Shown: piece after piece, positions 7,453 through 16,329 of the stretch | Position numbering within the stretch: the stretch's first letter is position 1 | Layout: each line of letters begins with the position of its first letter | Source: Phycisphaerales bacterium | GTDB lineage: Bacteria; Planctomycetota; Phycisphaerae; Sedimentisphaerales; Anaerobacaceae | Length of the DNA stretch: 64,000 bases | Assembly: GCA_003141315.1 (NCBI GenBank) | Contig: PLLP01000008.1 | Coordinates: 1-64,000, forward strand | Reading direction: 5' to 3' | Position numbers and translations under genes: made by a program | The notes under the pieces: model-generated | Told to the model about the DNA's origin: nothing | Seen by the model: only the letters and a program-made list of their open reading frames with translations | Databases searched by the model: none

Positions 7453-9165
7453 TTATGTTTCCTCATTGTCTGCCTGCGTCACCCTTAACACCTCTTCAGG
7501 ATTCGTCAGGCCTGCCAGAATTTTTGCGATGCCGTCTTCCCGCATACTGATATGGTCTGCCGGCGCCGCCTTCATAATCTGGTCGGCAGAAGGTCTTTCC
7601 GCTATAAGCTGCCGAAGCGTATCGTTTATTCGAAGCAGTTCGAATATGCCCATCCTTCCCTTCATCCCAGTCTGCAGACAATCGTTGCAGCCGGCGCCGT
7701 GGTAAAATTTCATATTCGCTTTCAGCCTGATGCCGCCGTTAAAACTTCTAAGCAGGGCCTCGTCAGGCTGATAACTTTGTTTGCACTTCGAGCAAATCCT
7801 GCGAACCAGCCTCTGCGCCAGCACAGCCTCCAGACAGCTTGCCAACAGGAAAGGCTCCACGCCCATATCGAGCAGCCGCGTAATCGCCCCCACCGCATCA
7901 TTGGTATGCAAAGTCGAAAAAACCAGGTGACCCGTAAGTGCGGCACGAATGGCAATGTCGGCTGTTTCCCTGTCGCGGATTTCACCGACCATTACAATAT
8001 CCGGGTCCTGACGAAGAATATGCCGAAGCCCCGTCGCGAAAGTCAAACCGCGTTTCGGATTTACCGGCATCTGGATAACGCCGTCGAGCTGATACTCGAC
8101 GGGGTCTTCAATCGTAATTATTTTAAGCGTGGGTGTATAAATTTTATTGAGGGCGCCGTAGAGCGTGGTCGTTTTTCCGCAGCCGGTAGGCCCCGTCACA
8201 AGAACTATACCGTGTGCCCTCTGCAGCGCCTGGCTAAATCCCTTAAGGCACTCATCGCTCATTCCGAGGTCGGTCAAATTCATCAGCGACGCCGACCTGT
8301 CGAGAAGCCTCATCGTCACTGATTCGCCATAAATAGTCGGCACCGTCGAAACGCGAATATCAATCTTGCTGTTTTTGCCGTGAAAATCTATGTGCCCATC
8401 CTGCGGCACAAACCGCTCAGCTATATTCATACTCGCCATAATCTTGATGCGCGAGGTAATCGCCGCCTGAAGCCGTTTCGACGACGGCGCCTTTTCCACA
8501 AGCAAACCGTCAACGCGATATTTGATTTTTACTTCTGTCTCGAACGGCTCGATGTGAATATCGCTTGCCCTCGCCTCGATAGCTTCGAGGATAATCAAAT
8601 TGACCAGGTTCACCAGTGACGGCTCTCTGGCAAGCTCGCTCAACTTCGCCTCTGAATAGTCGCCGTTAGTCTGCTGCTCATCTGGTTTGCGGTCCTGCGG
8701 CGCAAGGTTGTCGAGCATTCGCGCCACGTTGCTGCCGTAGTATTTCAGGATCGCTTTTTCCATCTGCGCCGGTTCCGCATAAAATCTTTTAATGGCACAG
8801 TTCGCAACAAGCCGCAGGTCCTCGACAATCTGGGGATTAAACGGGTCCGTCATCGCCACTGCGAGCCTGCCATTATTCCGGCTCACGGGAATTATATTAT
8901 ATTTGCTTACAAGCTCCGCAGGCACCAGCGAAATGACTTCCGGCGGTATCGTAAGGCCGGCCAGATTAATTTTTTCAATGCCAGACTGCCCGGAAAGAAC
9001 CTCATTCAATTGTGCAGCGGTTATGTAATCGAGGTCGAGCAGTATTCTGCCTATCGGCTTATGCTCTTGCTGCTGACTATCGAGTGCAATATGCAGGCTC
9101 GCCTCGTCCAGATAGTCCTTCTCACAGAGAAGCTCTCCAACCATTTTTCTCGCTATTGATGCCAT
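7453..9165 (-). CDS. gspE: Type II secretion ATPase GspE
   Basis: 570 residues. An MshE-type N-terminal domain (about 1-150) is followed by the secretion ATPase core. Walker A GPTGCGKTTT is near residue 325, the Asp box and Walker B region include DPDIVMVGEIRDRETADIA, and the His box is LVFSTLHTNDA. A tetracysteine zinc site (CSKC ... CNDC) lies before GRMGIFELL. It powers pseudopilus assembly from the cytoplasm. As the first gene of the operon it has a perfect consensus promoter ~60 bp upstream. A PilB-type pilus ATPase is possible from sequence alone, but the GspG-K context supports T2SS. Confidence 0.9.
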   Translation of the reverse strand: MASIARKMVGELLCEKDYLDEASLHIALDSQQQEHKPIGRILLDLDYITAAQLNEVLSGQSGIEKINLAGLTIPPEVISLVPAELVSKYNIIPVSRNNGRLAVAMTDPFNPQIVEDLRLVANCAIKRFYAEPAQMEKAILKYYGSNVARMLDNLAPQDRKPDEQQTNGDYSEAKLSELAREPSLVNLVNLIILEAIEARASDIHIEPFETEVKIKYRVDGLLVEKAPSSKRLQAAITSRIKIMASMNIAERFVPQDGHIDFHGKNSKIDIRVSTVPTIYGESVTMRLLDRSASLMNLTDLGMSDECLKGFSQALQRAHGIVLVTGPTGCGKTTTLYGALNKIYTPTLKIITIEDPVEYQLDGVIQMPVNPKRGLTFATGLRHILRQDPDIVMVGEIRDRETADIAIRAALTGHLVFSTLHTNDAVGAITRLLDMGVEPFLLASCLEAVLAQRLVRRICSKCKQSYQPDEALLRSFNGGIRLKANMKFYHGAGCNDCLQTGMKGRMGIFELLRINDTLRQLIAERPSADQIMKAAPADHISMREDGIAKILAGLTNPEEVLRVTQADNEET

Positions 9166-9222
9166 CTGCCTCTCAAAGCCTAATTAAACAAGATTAAAAA
9201 AATATGCCCATTTAAAGTTATA

Positions 9223-9251
9223 ATTATATACAAATAAAGAGTTTATGTCAA
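9223..9251 (-). promoter_or_regulatory. Perfect sigma-70-type promoter of the type II secretion operon
   Basis: On the minus strand TTGACA (9246-9251) is followed after exactly 17 bp by TATAAT (9223-9228), both matching consensus at all six positions. It lies 58 bp upstream of the gspE start and no competing gene lies between them. Confidence 0.8.
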
Positions 9252-9360
9252 ATTAAAGCCATAATCCAGACCGCATTCCGACTTATAACTATTTAGACGT
9301 CTGCTGGCTGCGTTTTATTACAGCAAAATGTGTGATTTTAAGCTTTTTTCTGGGACTATA

Positions 9361-9374
9361 CCGCCGCAGGCGGA
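9361..9374. repeat. Short palindrome of the TCCGCC/GGCGGA dispersed family
   Basis: CCGCCGCAGGCGGA lies upstream of the secretion-operon promoter and belongs to the same family as the element at 2511-2557. Confidence 0.6.
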
Positions 9375-9424
9375 TTCTCGATGAACTGGAATGTGAAAAA
9401 TTTTTAAGCAGACTGTTTGCAGTT

Positions 9425-9438
9425 TGCGCCGCGGCGCA
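9425..9438. repeat. 14-bp perfect palindrome
   Basis: TGCGCCGCGGCGCA is its own reverse complement. It sits three bases beyond the U-tract of the terminator at 9441-9473. It may extend the termination structure or be a protein-binding site; its role is unknown. Confidence 0.55.
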
Positions 9439-9440
9439 GA

Positions 9441-9473
9441 AAAAAACGCCCCGAGCTTTTATGCTCGGGGCGT
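9441..9473 (-). terminator. Rho-independent terminator of the TPR-protein gene
   Basis: An 11-bp perfect stem (ACGCCCCGAGC at 9446-9456, GCTCGGGGCGT at 9463-9473) with a 6-base loop is followed on the minus strand by a run of six T (9441-9446 complement). It starts 31 bp after the stop of the 9505-11682 gene. Confidence 0.9.
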
Positions 9474-9504
9474 CTTAATTCCAAATACTCATATTCCTCG
9501 TTGC

Positions 9505-11682
9505 TTATTTCAGGTTCGGCTGGCTCACCGCAGGCAGGTTCGGCTGAACAGCGTTTGAATCCAGAACCCTTGCCTTCATTTTCGCCAGAATATCGAGAAG
9601 CACATTCGCAGCAGGAGCATTTCTTATATCCTGGTTCGCCTGAGTCAAATGCGTCTCGGCATCATCCAGCTCGCCAAGACCCAGCATCTGGTAACCCAAA
9701 ATGAGCTGCAGGTCGGCATCATAAGGATACAACTTTGCCTTTTCATCGAGCAAATTTATCTGATTGGTCAAAGTATCTTCATCAGCATACAGGCCTCTCG
9801 GATAAAATACGCCTTCCTTGTCCGGCGTCACCTTCACCATTGCCGTCCGCAGCACATCAGCAGCCTCTGTATATTTTTCGAGAGCCACAAGCGACTGGCC
9901 ATAAGCGAACGGCAGAATCATATCATCCGGCGCAAGTTTCATCGCCTCGGCAAACTTGTCGGCTGCGAGATTGAAACAGTTAATCTCGAAAGCCTTTACA
10001 GCCTCTTCAAAATAGGCATCCGCCTGCGTGGCAGCATCAGGTGTGCGCTCTGCATTCTGCTGCATCCTCGCACGAACGTCGGCAAATGTTGTTTCATCCA
10101 CAGGTTGTGTCGCGGCTGATGTGGTATAGGCAGCAGCGGTTGAACCATTATCAGTACTCCCGTAATAGTTGTAAGTGTAATAGTTGCTCGTATCGCCGCT
10201 ATAAACTTCCTGCGGGACAGGGTAGTATCCATACCAGTCATAACTATGATAAGGATACCAGTAGTATCGCACGCAGCCGTAATCAGGCCACCAGCCGCCA
10301 AGACTTACGAAGAGGTATTTGTGGAAATAATATGGGTGGACATAACTGAATGACCAGGAAGGCCCGCAGCCGTAACCAACATAGAAATAATATCCAGGCC
10401 AGGTGACAACGGTGCGGAAGTTATTATGGTAATCCCTGTAGCTATGTTCAAAGCGATCCAAGTGTCTCACATTATAAGGCCGGTCGTGAAATTCGATTGT
10501 CCTCGAATGCTGTCCATTGCGGAATTCAACCCGTTTATCGATGATATTCCTATCCCTTGTAATGCTGGTTTCTCTTACATTTTTACCAAATACTCTTTCT
10601 TCTCTATGGCCCGGCACCCTTTGTTCCATCGCCCTGTCTTTTCCTGCTGAATCAGAATTATGCGTCCGCAGAAAAGAGTTTTCCGGAATTTGACTGCGGC
10701 TGTCTCTTTCATTTTTCAATGTCCTGCCGCCCACATCTTTTGCTCTTTCCAGATTCCCAGGACGGTTATCGGTATCTTTAGCTACACGCCGTTCCACCAT
10801 TTGGCCGCCTCTGTTGTCAGCAATGCCTTTGCCGGGATTGTCCTTTCCAATTACGGTGCCGATTTTTTCCATCTCGCTTTTAGGTGCAACCTTTGTATCT
10901 CCCTGATTCCTGTTGCGACCGCCGTTTCTATCCAAAGCGACTGAATCAGCCGGCCGATTTGTCCTGCCAACATTTACATTTGTATTTTTGTCATCGCCGA
11001 TGTTCCTTCCTATCCTCGACGCCCTTTCAGTATTGATTTTTACCGGGGGTTGTTCTTTGGCAACATTCGTATTTACAGAACCGGCAGGCGCAGGATTGGA
11101 TTTCACTATCTGACGTGGATTGTTCCTTTCAACCGTCACCTGCGGCTGGTTAGCAGCCCGATTCTCCCTGCCCTTGTTGGTCACTACCGTAGAAGCCGCA
11201 TTAGCATTTCTGTTTTGAGATGCAGGCGGCGACACAGTCACCGTTGGTGCATCTTGCTGCCTGCGAACCGTCACCGTAGGATTTCCAGAGACATTATGTG
11301 TTTGTGCGGGGGTGTTTTGCCGGGCAGGCTCTGCCGAACGAACATTAGATGGTTGTGATTGAACGGCAGGCCTCTGTGTTTCAGCTCTGTCAGGTGCAGT
11401 CTGCCTTGAAGCAGGAGCCTGCGCCTCAGCCCTGGCAGGAGGAGATTGCCTCGAAGGCTGGCTTTTCCGGACTTCCCCGCCTCCCTGGCCCGAAGCCGGG
11501 GCTGACCTCTGCGGCGAAGATTCCCGACTTTGAGCAGAAACGTTTCCCTGCCCCGACCTGCCCTGCTCCTGGCCGCCTCCACGACCCTGCCTCGAATCAG
11601 AATATAGTGCCGAGCAAAAGTAGAGGTTAATTATCAATGCGAGGCCGATTGTTAAATAAAGTTTGATTCTTTTGCCTAACAT
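9505..11682 (-). CDS. Secreted low-complexity, Tyr-rich protein with C-terminal TPR repeats
   Basis: 725 residues. A signal peptide or membrane anchor (about 7-27) is followed by ~330 residues rich in Gln, Arg, Ser, Pro and Asn with repeated RQ/PA motifs, probably disordered. Residues ~395-520 are extremely Tyr/Trp-rich (YYFYVGYGCGPSW, YYWYPYHSYDWYGYYP). The last ~170 residues are helical TPR-like repeats (AVKAFEINCFNLAADKFAEAM, PYDADLQLILGYQMLGLGEL). I do not recognise a named family. The position between the T2SS operon and an independent promoter suggests a cell-surface or periplasmic role, possibly as a scaffold. The start ATG has GGAGG six bases upstream, and there is a strong terminator after the gene. 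Confidence 0.8.
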   Translation of the reverse strand: MLGKRIKLYLTIGLALIINLYFCSALYSDSRQGRGGGQEQGRSGQGNVSAQSRESSPQRSAPASGQGGGEVRKSQPSRQSPPARAEAQAPASRQTAPDRAETQRPAVQSQPSNVRSAEPARQNTPAQTHNVSGNPTVTVRRQQDAPTVTVSPPASQNRNANAASTVVTNKGRENRAANQPQVTVERNNPRQIVKSNPAPAGSVNTNVAKEQPPVKINTERASRIGRNIGDDKNTNVNVGRTNRPADSVALDRNGGRNRNQGDTKVAPKSEMEKIGTVIGKDNPGKGIADNRGGQMVERRVAKDTDNRPGNLERAKDVGGRTLKNERDSRSQIPENSFLRTHNSDSAGKDRAMEQRVPGHREERVFGKNVRETSITRDRNIIDKRVEFRNGQHSRTIEFHDRPYNVRHLDRFEHSYRDYHNNFRTVVTWPGYYFYVGYGCGPSWSFSYVHPYYFHKYLFVSLGGWWPDYGCVRYYWYPYHSYDWYGYYPVPQEVYSGDTSNYYTYNYYGSTDNGSTAAAYTTSAATQPVDETTFADVRARMQQNAERTPDAATQADAYFEEAVKAFEINCFNLAADKFAEAMKLAPDDMILPFAYGQSLVALEKYTEAADVLRTAMVKVTPDKEGVFYPRGLYADEDTLTNQINLLDEKAKLYPYDADLQLILGYQMLGLGELDDAETHLTQANQDIRNAPAANVLLDILAKMKARVLDSNAVQPNLPAVSQPNLK

Positions 11683-11772
11683 AATACGCCTCCTTTTCTC
11701 TATTTTAACATCTAATCCATCTCTTGTTTAATACCCAAATTCCTTCTATTTTCACTTTCATATCTACATTTC

Positions 11773-11800
11773 ATCATAATTAAAGACGCTTAAAAGTCAA
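11773..11800 (-). promoter_or_regulatory. Promoter of the TPR-protein gene
   Basis: TTGACT (11795-11800, minus) is followed after 16 bp by TATGAT (11773-11778). It lies ~90 bp upstream of the ATG at 11682. The rest of the 326-bp divergent gap holds the plus-strand promoter at 11910 and otherwise AT-rich DNA with nothing recognised. Confidence 0.6.
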
Positions 11801-11909
11801 GTATTTTTTTCATAATTGTTAAGAATTTTTTGCTTTTTCGTAAAATCTATATAACATCCTGCAATACAACGACTTAAGATATATGGCTTTCAACTGATAG
11901 TGTAAAATT

Positions 11910-11938
11910 TTGACAATTTAGCTTGTTATTTTTTACAT
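11910..11938 (+). promoter_or_regulatory. Promoter of the HTH-CDPS operon
   Basis: TTGACA (11910-11915) and a weaker TTACAT (11933-11938) are 17 bp apart. They lie 70 bp before the first gene, whose ATG has AAGGGG seven bases upstream. Confidence 0.55.
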
Positions 11939-12008
11939 TGCCCCTATAATCGCCAATGTTGAGCAGCAATAATCCCGATAAAACTCGTAATAATAAGGGG
12001 ATAGACTA

Positions 12009-13163
12009 ATGGCAGAAAAAATCCGAAATCCTCTTGCACAGGCGCTCGGATTGGTTTTTCAGCACACCAGAGACAAGATGGGCGGCGTTTCATCATCTGA
12101 TATCGCCTCGCGTCTTGGCCTGGCCGCATCGCACTACCGTATGATTGAGGCTGGTTCCGCCATTTTGCAGCCATCAAGAGTCATAAAGGTAATACAAACC
12201 TTTGAAACTATTGAATATGTTCCTCTGTGCCAAATCCTCGTTGCCATACAAATTCTCGATTCAGTCAAAGATTCGGTTGATGATATGCGGACAACGTCGG
12301 CAGTCCTCGCAGAAGCTGTGCCTCCGATGTCAGGAATCTTCAAAGGACTCAGCAGACTCTGGAATACAATAGAAACAAAAGAGCCTTTTGACGTCACAAA
12401 AAAAATGATTGGCGAGGGAATTGTTAAAGAGCTTGAAACATTCCTTACCACCGAGCCTGTGCTGCTCACGGATGGGCAGCTCAATAATTTTATGACGCCG
12501 ACTTATCAATATCCCATTTCAGGTCAGCTATACAGCAAGATAGGCAACATCCTGCACGGCGTCGCCCCGTTTTATCTCGATACGATTTTGCAGCTTATTG
12601 AAAACCTGAAAGGAATTACCCCTCGCGTCACCGCTGAAGAGCTGGCCCGATGGGAAAGCAGGCACAAAAACAGAATCACCCATATAATAGGAATAATACG
12701 AAACCCTGAGATTGTATTCAACGTGGAATCCTTCGATTATGGCTTCCTGTGGGAAGAGAGCTTCCAGAAACTGCTGATTATCCACAGAGACCAGCCGAAT
12801 CTCAAGGATACATCCGTCAGGGAAAAAATTGTCCAGTCTCTCAGGAAAAAATATGAGACCGAACGCGTAAAATACGAGCATCAGATGCAGACCTTCGAAA
12901 AAACACTTACTTCGAAACTCGACGTAAAACACGCAAAGCAAAACAAGGAAAAGATAGACAAGATTCTTACCCACAGAAATACGAAAATGAACAACCTGTG
13001 GCTTTATATTATGAATAACGGCTACGTCGTGCCGTTTATCGATAACGCAGCGATGAGCGTATCAGCCGAAAACCTTTACGGCACAAGTTTAACTTATGAC
13101 GAAACCTGTGAAAAACTTGCAGATATTAAGGAATTATGCACTGATGCCGGATCCAGCATTTAA
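12009..13163 (+). CDS. HTH-domain protein, first gene of the cyclodipeptide synthase operon
   Basis: 384 residues. An XRE-like helix-turn-helix lies near residues 29-60 (SSDIASRLGLAASHYRMIEAG). The remaining ~320 residues are mainly helical with no family I recognise and a charged coiled-coil stretch at about 280-330. No membrane segment is visible. It overlaps the cyclodipeptide synthase gene by 20 bp, so the two are probably translated together. A regulator or an intracellular sensor for the operon product is the simplest inference, although the large C-terminal part could have another activity. Confidence 0.7.
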   Translation: MAEKIRNPLAQALGLVFQHTRDKMGGVSSSDIASRLGLAASHYRMIEAGSAILQPSRVIKVIQTFETIEYVPLCQILVAIQILDSVKDSVDDMRTTSAVLAEAVPPMSGIFKGLSRLWNTIETKEPFDVTKKMIGEGIVKELETFLTTEPVLLTDGQLNNFMTPTYQYPISGQLYSKIGNILHGVAPFYLDTILQLIENLKGITPRVTAEELARWESRHKNRITHIIGIIRNPEIVFNVESFDYGFLWEESFQKLLIIHRDQPNLKDTSVREKIVQSLRKKYETERVKYEHQMQTFEKTLTSKLDVKHAKQNKEKIDKILTHRNTKMNNLWLYIMNNGYVVPFIDNAAMSVSAENLYGTSLTYDETCEKLADIKELCTDAGSSI

Positions 13164-13902
13164 AAGTCCAGATTTGCCGCAGATAAGAATTGTCAAAACC
13201 ATTCCCAAAGCGACTCAGCAGCAGCTTTCCTCGTATAAACATTGTTATATGGGCATAAGCCTCGATAATCCTTCGTTTTACGGTCGGTCACTCCAGGCCC
13301 TGCTATTATGGGCAGCAGGCAATTATGAACAATGTCTTGTTATCGTCGGCGATTTCCTGCGAAGATACAACGAGCAGATATTCAGCGGCACCGCCGGCGA
13401 GGCTGCGGAAAATGCGTCACTACAGTCCGGGGAAAATTACATCGCACAGACAAGGGAAATCTTCAGCCGGTTTTCAGAACCCGCCGTCAAAATTATCAGG
13501 TGGAAAGACTGCCTCGAAAAAGAGGAATATAAAAAGGCAAAGAAAGTCCTCGATAATCTTTACGATTCGGACGAGGCCTTTCGTTCGAGCCTGCAGAAGG
13601 ACGCTTTTTCTTTTATCAACAGGCAAAAACGAAATAAACAAAATCCGAAAGTATCCATCGAGAACGCTATCGATATTTCGAGCAAATATCTTCTCGAAGA
13701 GGTGGCCGTTTTCAGCGCGCTGTCGGAAGCGGGCTGGAACGTCGAGATATATCCCGGCCCGGAACTGAACGTCCTTGTCGATATTGCAGGGGGAAGTTTC
13801 AGGGATGTGCCGGCAGGATTGAAAAAAAGGATTAACATCGAACTTCAGATAGACAAACAGCAGATAACGCAGGGAAAAAAGACAGGATATAGTAGTCAGT
13901 AA
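13144..13902 (+). CDS. tRNA-dependent cyclodipeptide synthase (CDPS)
   Basis: 252 residues from the ATG at 13144. A frame start at 13096 also exists but lacks a ribosome site. The fold matches AlbC-type CDPSs from memory. GISLDNPSF with the presumed nucleophile Ser39 is followed by helix LQALLLWA, then the strand CLVIVGDFL. Tyr182 and Glu186 in YLLEE correspond to AlbC Tyr178/Glu182, and Tyr203 in VEIYPG to Tyr202. CDPSs transfer two aminoacyl groups from charged tRNAs to the enzyme and release a diketopiperazine. The Tyr-Pro pair suggests the XYP subfamily, yet the residue three after Ser39 is Asn, as in the NYQ subfamily. The product cannot be predicted. The next gene is a symporter 35 bp on. 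Confidence 0.82.
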   Translation: MPDPAFKSPDLPQIRIVKTIPKATQQQLSSYKHCYMGISLDNPSFYGRSLQALLLWAAGNYEQCLVIVGDFLRRYNEQIFSGTAGEAAENASLQSGENYIAQTREIFSRFSEPAVKIIRWKDCLEKEEYKKAKKVLDNLYDSDEAFRSSLQKDAFSFINRQKRNKQNPKVSIENAIDISSKYLLEEVAVFSALSEAGWNVEIYPGPELNVLVDIAGGSFRDVPAGLKKRINIELQIDKQQITQGKKTGYSSQ

Positions 13903-13937
13903 AGGAATTCGGGCGACAAGTCACGAGCGACTAAATT

Positions 13938-15434
13938 ATGAGTGTAATTGTAATAGCTGCGCTTCTCACGTCATTTACCATCTGCACAGTCGTGAGCGTA
14001 TATCTCGGCATTCGCGCAAAAAGCGTTGCGGATATGCTGCCGCTTTCCGAAAAAAAAATGGCGCAGATAAAAAGTTCGGGCGAATTTTCTGCCAGCACCG
14101 TCGCTACCACGATTTCGCTCGCCACGGTGGTACTGGCATTCTTCGAGCTGGCCGACAAGTTCGGCCTGTGGCTCTTCTGGGCGGTAATTACGACTTCGGC
14201 GGGTCTGCTGCTGGTGCGGCTTTTCGCAAATAAAATCTGGACAAAAATTTCCGCTTACGACCATCGCCCGACATTAAACGAGTTTTTGGGCAGGGAATTT
14301 AACTCAACGTCCGTACGCTCCGTAAGCGCGGTCTGCACAAGCCTGGGCTTTTTAAGCGCGTTTGCCCTCGAACTGATTGTCGGGTCGGCGTTCTTCGCAG
14401 GATTAGTGCCGGGCGTTAAACCTTTCACAGCGTTGGTCATCCTGTCTCTTGCTGTTTTCCTCTATACAGCCGTTGGCGGTTTCCGGGCGGTAATTATTTC
14501 CGACAGAATACAAATGTTCACAATCTGGATGTTTCTTTTCTTTTTGTCTGTCTTTTACGCCTGTTATGTAATGCAAAATGGCGGGTGGGCAAAGGGAATT
14601 GAAAATATACCGCAGGGCGTCTTAAATCTTTCTGGCAGAGAAGGCCTTTCCTCGTTCCTGGCGGGCATATTCGTTATGAACGTGCCAACGTATCTTTCGG
14701 ATATCGGCATCTGGCAGAGAATCGCAGGCGCGCAGCACTCATCCATTGTCCTCAAAGGCCTGCTGCGAAGCGCACTGGGGGCAGCCATAAGCTGGTCGCT
14801 GATTATTCTGCTTGCCTGTTTCGCGTTTATGTTAATCAAAACAGACCAGACTACCAACCCGCTGATTCTCGTCATACAAACGGTCAGCAGCAGTAAAAGC
14901 TTCTTTGCCGTTCTCGTGCTTTTTTTCATTACCCTCGGACTCTACGGCGCGATGCTTTCAACGGCTTCGACACAGCTGATAGCCGTTTCGCATACCATTT
15001 ATGAAGATATTCTTTCGAGTATGAGAAATCGCTCTCTCAAAGAACGGCTGGTTTTAGCAAAGGAGCTTTACATATCGAGATTGATTCTGGTTGTTTCCGC
15101 TATTGCGTCCATCGCGGTCGTTTATTACCTGTGGCGAAGAGGATTGTCGATAGCAGACCTCGTTTTTACGATATACGGCGCACAGGTCGGGCTTTGTCCT
15201 CTGGTGATTGCCGCCCTGCTGCTGAAACCCGGCCAGCTTGCCCGATTATCCGGCTGGGCTGTCGCTGCGGTATCGGTCGGCTTCCTGACCGGCTGGTCGA
15301 GCGCAATTTATGGAAACTTTTTCGGAACGGAAAGCCTGGTCTATTCGTCTCCCGTCAGCAGCCTGTTTGTTTCGTCAGTCATATTGCTGTCGGGTCTGAT
15401 TTTTACATCGAAAAAATCAAAGGGTGAAAAATGA
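13938..15434 (+). CDS. Sodium:solute symporter (SSS) family transporter
   Basis: 498 residues with about 13 hydrophobic segments and the SSS signature region VGGFRAVIISDRIQMF near residues 175-190. The substrate cannot be inferred from sequence. The family normally imports sugars, amino acids or other solutes with Na+. Placement directly after the CDPS gene suggests uptake or exchange of the diketopiperazine or its precursor amino acids (inference). Its last codons overlap the next gene (ATGA). Confidence 0.85.
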   Translation: MSVIVIAALLTSFTICTVVSVYLGIRAKSVADMLPLSEKKMAQIKSSGEFSASTVATTISLATVVLAFFELADKFGLWLFWAVITTSAGLLLVRLFANKIWTKISAYDHRPTLNEFLGREFNSTSVRSVSAVCTSLGFLSAFALELIVGSAFFAGLVPGVKPFTALVILSLAVFLYTAVGGFRAVIISDRIQMFTIWMFLFFLSVFYACYVMQNGGWAKGIENIPQGVLNLSGREGLSSFLAGIFVMNVPTYLSDIGIWQRIAGAQHSSIVLKGLLRSALGAAISWSLIILLACFAFMLIKTDQTTNPLILVIQTVSSSKSFFAVLVLFFITLGLYGAMLSTASTQLIAVSHTIYEDILSSMRNRSLKERLVLAKELYISRLILVVSAIASIAVVYYLWRRGLSIADLVFTIYGAQVGLCPLVIAALLLKPGQLARLSGWAVAAVSVGFLTGWSSAIYGNFFGTESLVYSSPVSSLFVSSVILLSGLIFTSKKSKGEK

Positions 15435-15895
15435 ACTGGGTATTGATAAAGGCCGTTCATAAAGCCAGGAAAAAAGGTCTCCTTCATCTCAAGCGAGCCG
15501 ATAAGCCTTTGCAATTCGTTTGTCTTGCGGAAAAATGCGGCCTCTGCTGCAAACTGCTGGGTTCGCCCGTAGTTTCCGAAAAAGAGGCGGAGAAAATCGA
15601 CCCAAACCATATCTTAAAAAACAAATACGGCTTATTCATCAAATCAAATGACTGCACCTGTTCTGTCCTCAAAGACAATCTCTGTTCTATTTATTCTGTA
15701 AGGCCGAGAGGCTGCCGGGAATACCCGTGGTATAACATTGACGGCCGGTTGTTTTACGATTCGGGCTGTCCCGGCTTTACCGCACAAGGCGACAACAGGC
15801 CGGATGTAAATACGATTCAGCCCTTTGAAAATTTCTTCCCGGGGTCATCGAAATTTTTTGTCTCGCTTATAAAAAAAATCTGCCTGAAAAAATAA
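15431..15895 (+). CDS. YkgJ-type cysteine-cluster protein
   Basis: 154 residues with the CxxCC cluster near the start (EKCGLCCKLLG, about residues 36-46) and a second set of Cys (NDCTCSVLKDNLCSIYSVRP, GCREYPW, SGCPGF). This is the YkgJ/UPF0153 pattern, thought to bind zinc or an iron-sulfur cluster. It overlaps the symporter gene by 4 bp and is therefore the last member of the HTH-CDPS-SSS unit. Function unknown; a tailoring role on the cyclodipeptide is possible but has no direct evidence. Confidence 0.75.
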   Translation: MNWVLIKAVHKARKKGLLHLKRADKPLQFVCLAEKCGLCCKLLGSPVVSEKEAEKIDPNHILKNKYGLFIKSNDCTCSVLKDNLCSIYSVRPRGCREYPWYNIDGRLFYDSGCPGFTAQGDNRPDVNTIQPFENFFPGSSKFFVSLIKKICLKK

Positions 15896-15910
15896 ACCGG
15901 CCTTTAGCAT

Positions 15911-15938
15911 TTGACAATTCTGTTTCAGCCGTTATAAT
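15911..15938 (+). promoter_or_regulatory. Consensus promoter of a 29-codon gene
   Basis: TTGACA (15911-15916) and TATAAT (15933-15938) both match consensus fully with a 16-bp spacer. The first coding sequence downstream is the small ORF at 15994, giving a leader of about 50 bases. Confidence 0.8.
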
Positions 15939-15993
15939 ATACCTGAGTTCGTAAAAATATTAAGATGCATCCTTTTTTTGAAAGGGTTTCAGA

Positions 15994-16083
15994 ATGTGTA
16001 ATACCTGCGGCTGCCGAAGCGGAAAAAAAACAGTGAAATCGAAGGCAAAATCCTCGAAGAGCAAAAAATCCTCAAAGAAATAA
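15994..16083 (+). CDS. Small Cys/Lys-rich protein with a CxxCGC N-terminus
   Basis: This 29-codon ORF starts MCNTCGCRSGKK and ends in a Lys/Ser tail (KSSKSKKSSKK). AAGGG lies about eight bases before the ATG and a perfect promoter lies further upstream. The CxxCGC start resembles the nickel-binding N-terminus of HypB (MCTxCGC), but there is no GTPase domain. It may bind a metal or nucleic acid. The isolated position and strong promoter argue that it is real; it could also be a small RNA with a chance ORF. Confidence 0.55.
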   Translation: MCNTCGCRSGKKTVKSKAKSSKSKKSSKK

Positions 16084-16085
16084 GG

Positions 16086-16126
16086 CCGCCGCCGCTCAAT
16101 AAAAAACACCGGCGCCTCTTTTAACA
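16086..16126 (+). terminator. Possible terminator after the small CxxCGC gene
   Basis: GGCCGCCG (bulged) can pair with CGGCGCC across a CTCAATAAAAAACAC loop, followed by TCTTTT. The stem has one bulged base, so efficiency is uncertain. Confidence 0.4.
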
Positions 16127-16329
16127 AGACCAACGTTCTTAATCAGATTGTTTAGTCACAGGGGGATTGTTCTTTCCTCATGAAGGCGCATCCCCTCAAA
16201 AAATGCCGCCTGCCCACTTTTGCCGTTTATGCCGAAGCGAATAATTATAGAACCTTGCGGAAATCCGCAAAACCGTTTATTATTTTATTCATAAGATATC
16301 GAAAAGCTGAAAATATACAGGGAAAAGAT

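Noticed and set aside
16180-16329. 50-residue N-terminal extension of lpd
   Set aside because: Lpd begins with the FAD motif; the extension has no conserved character and the ATG at 16330 has a better ribosome site.
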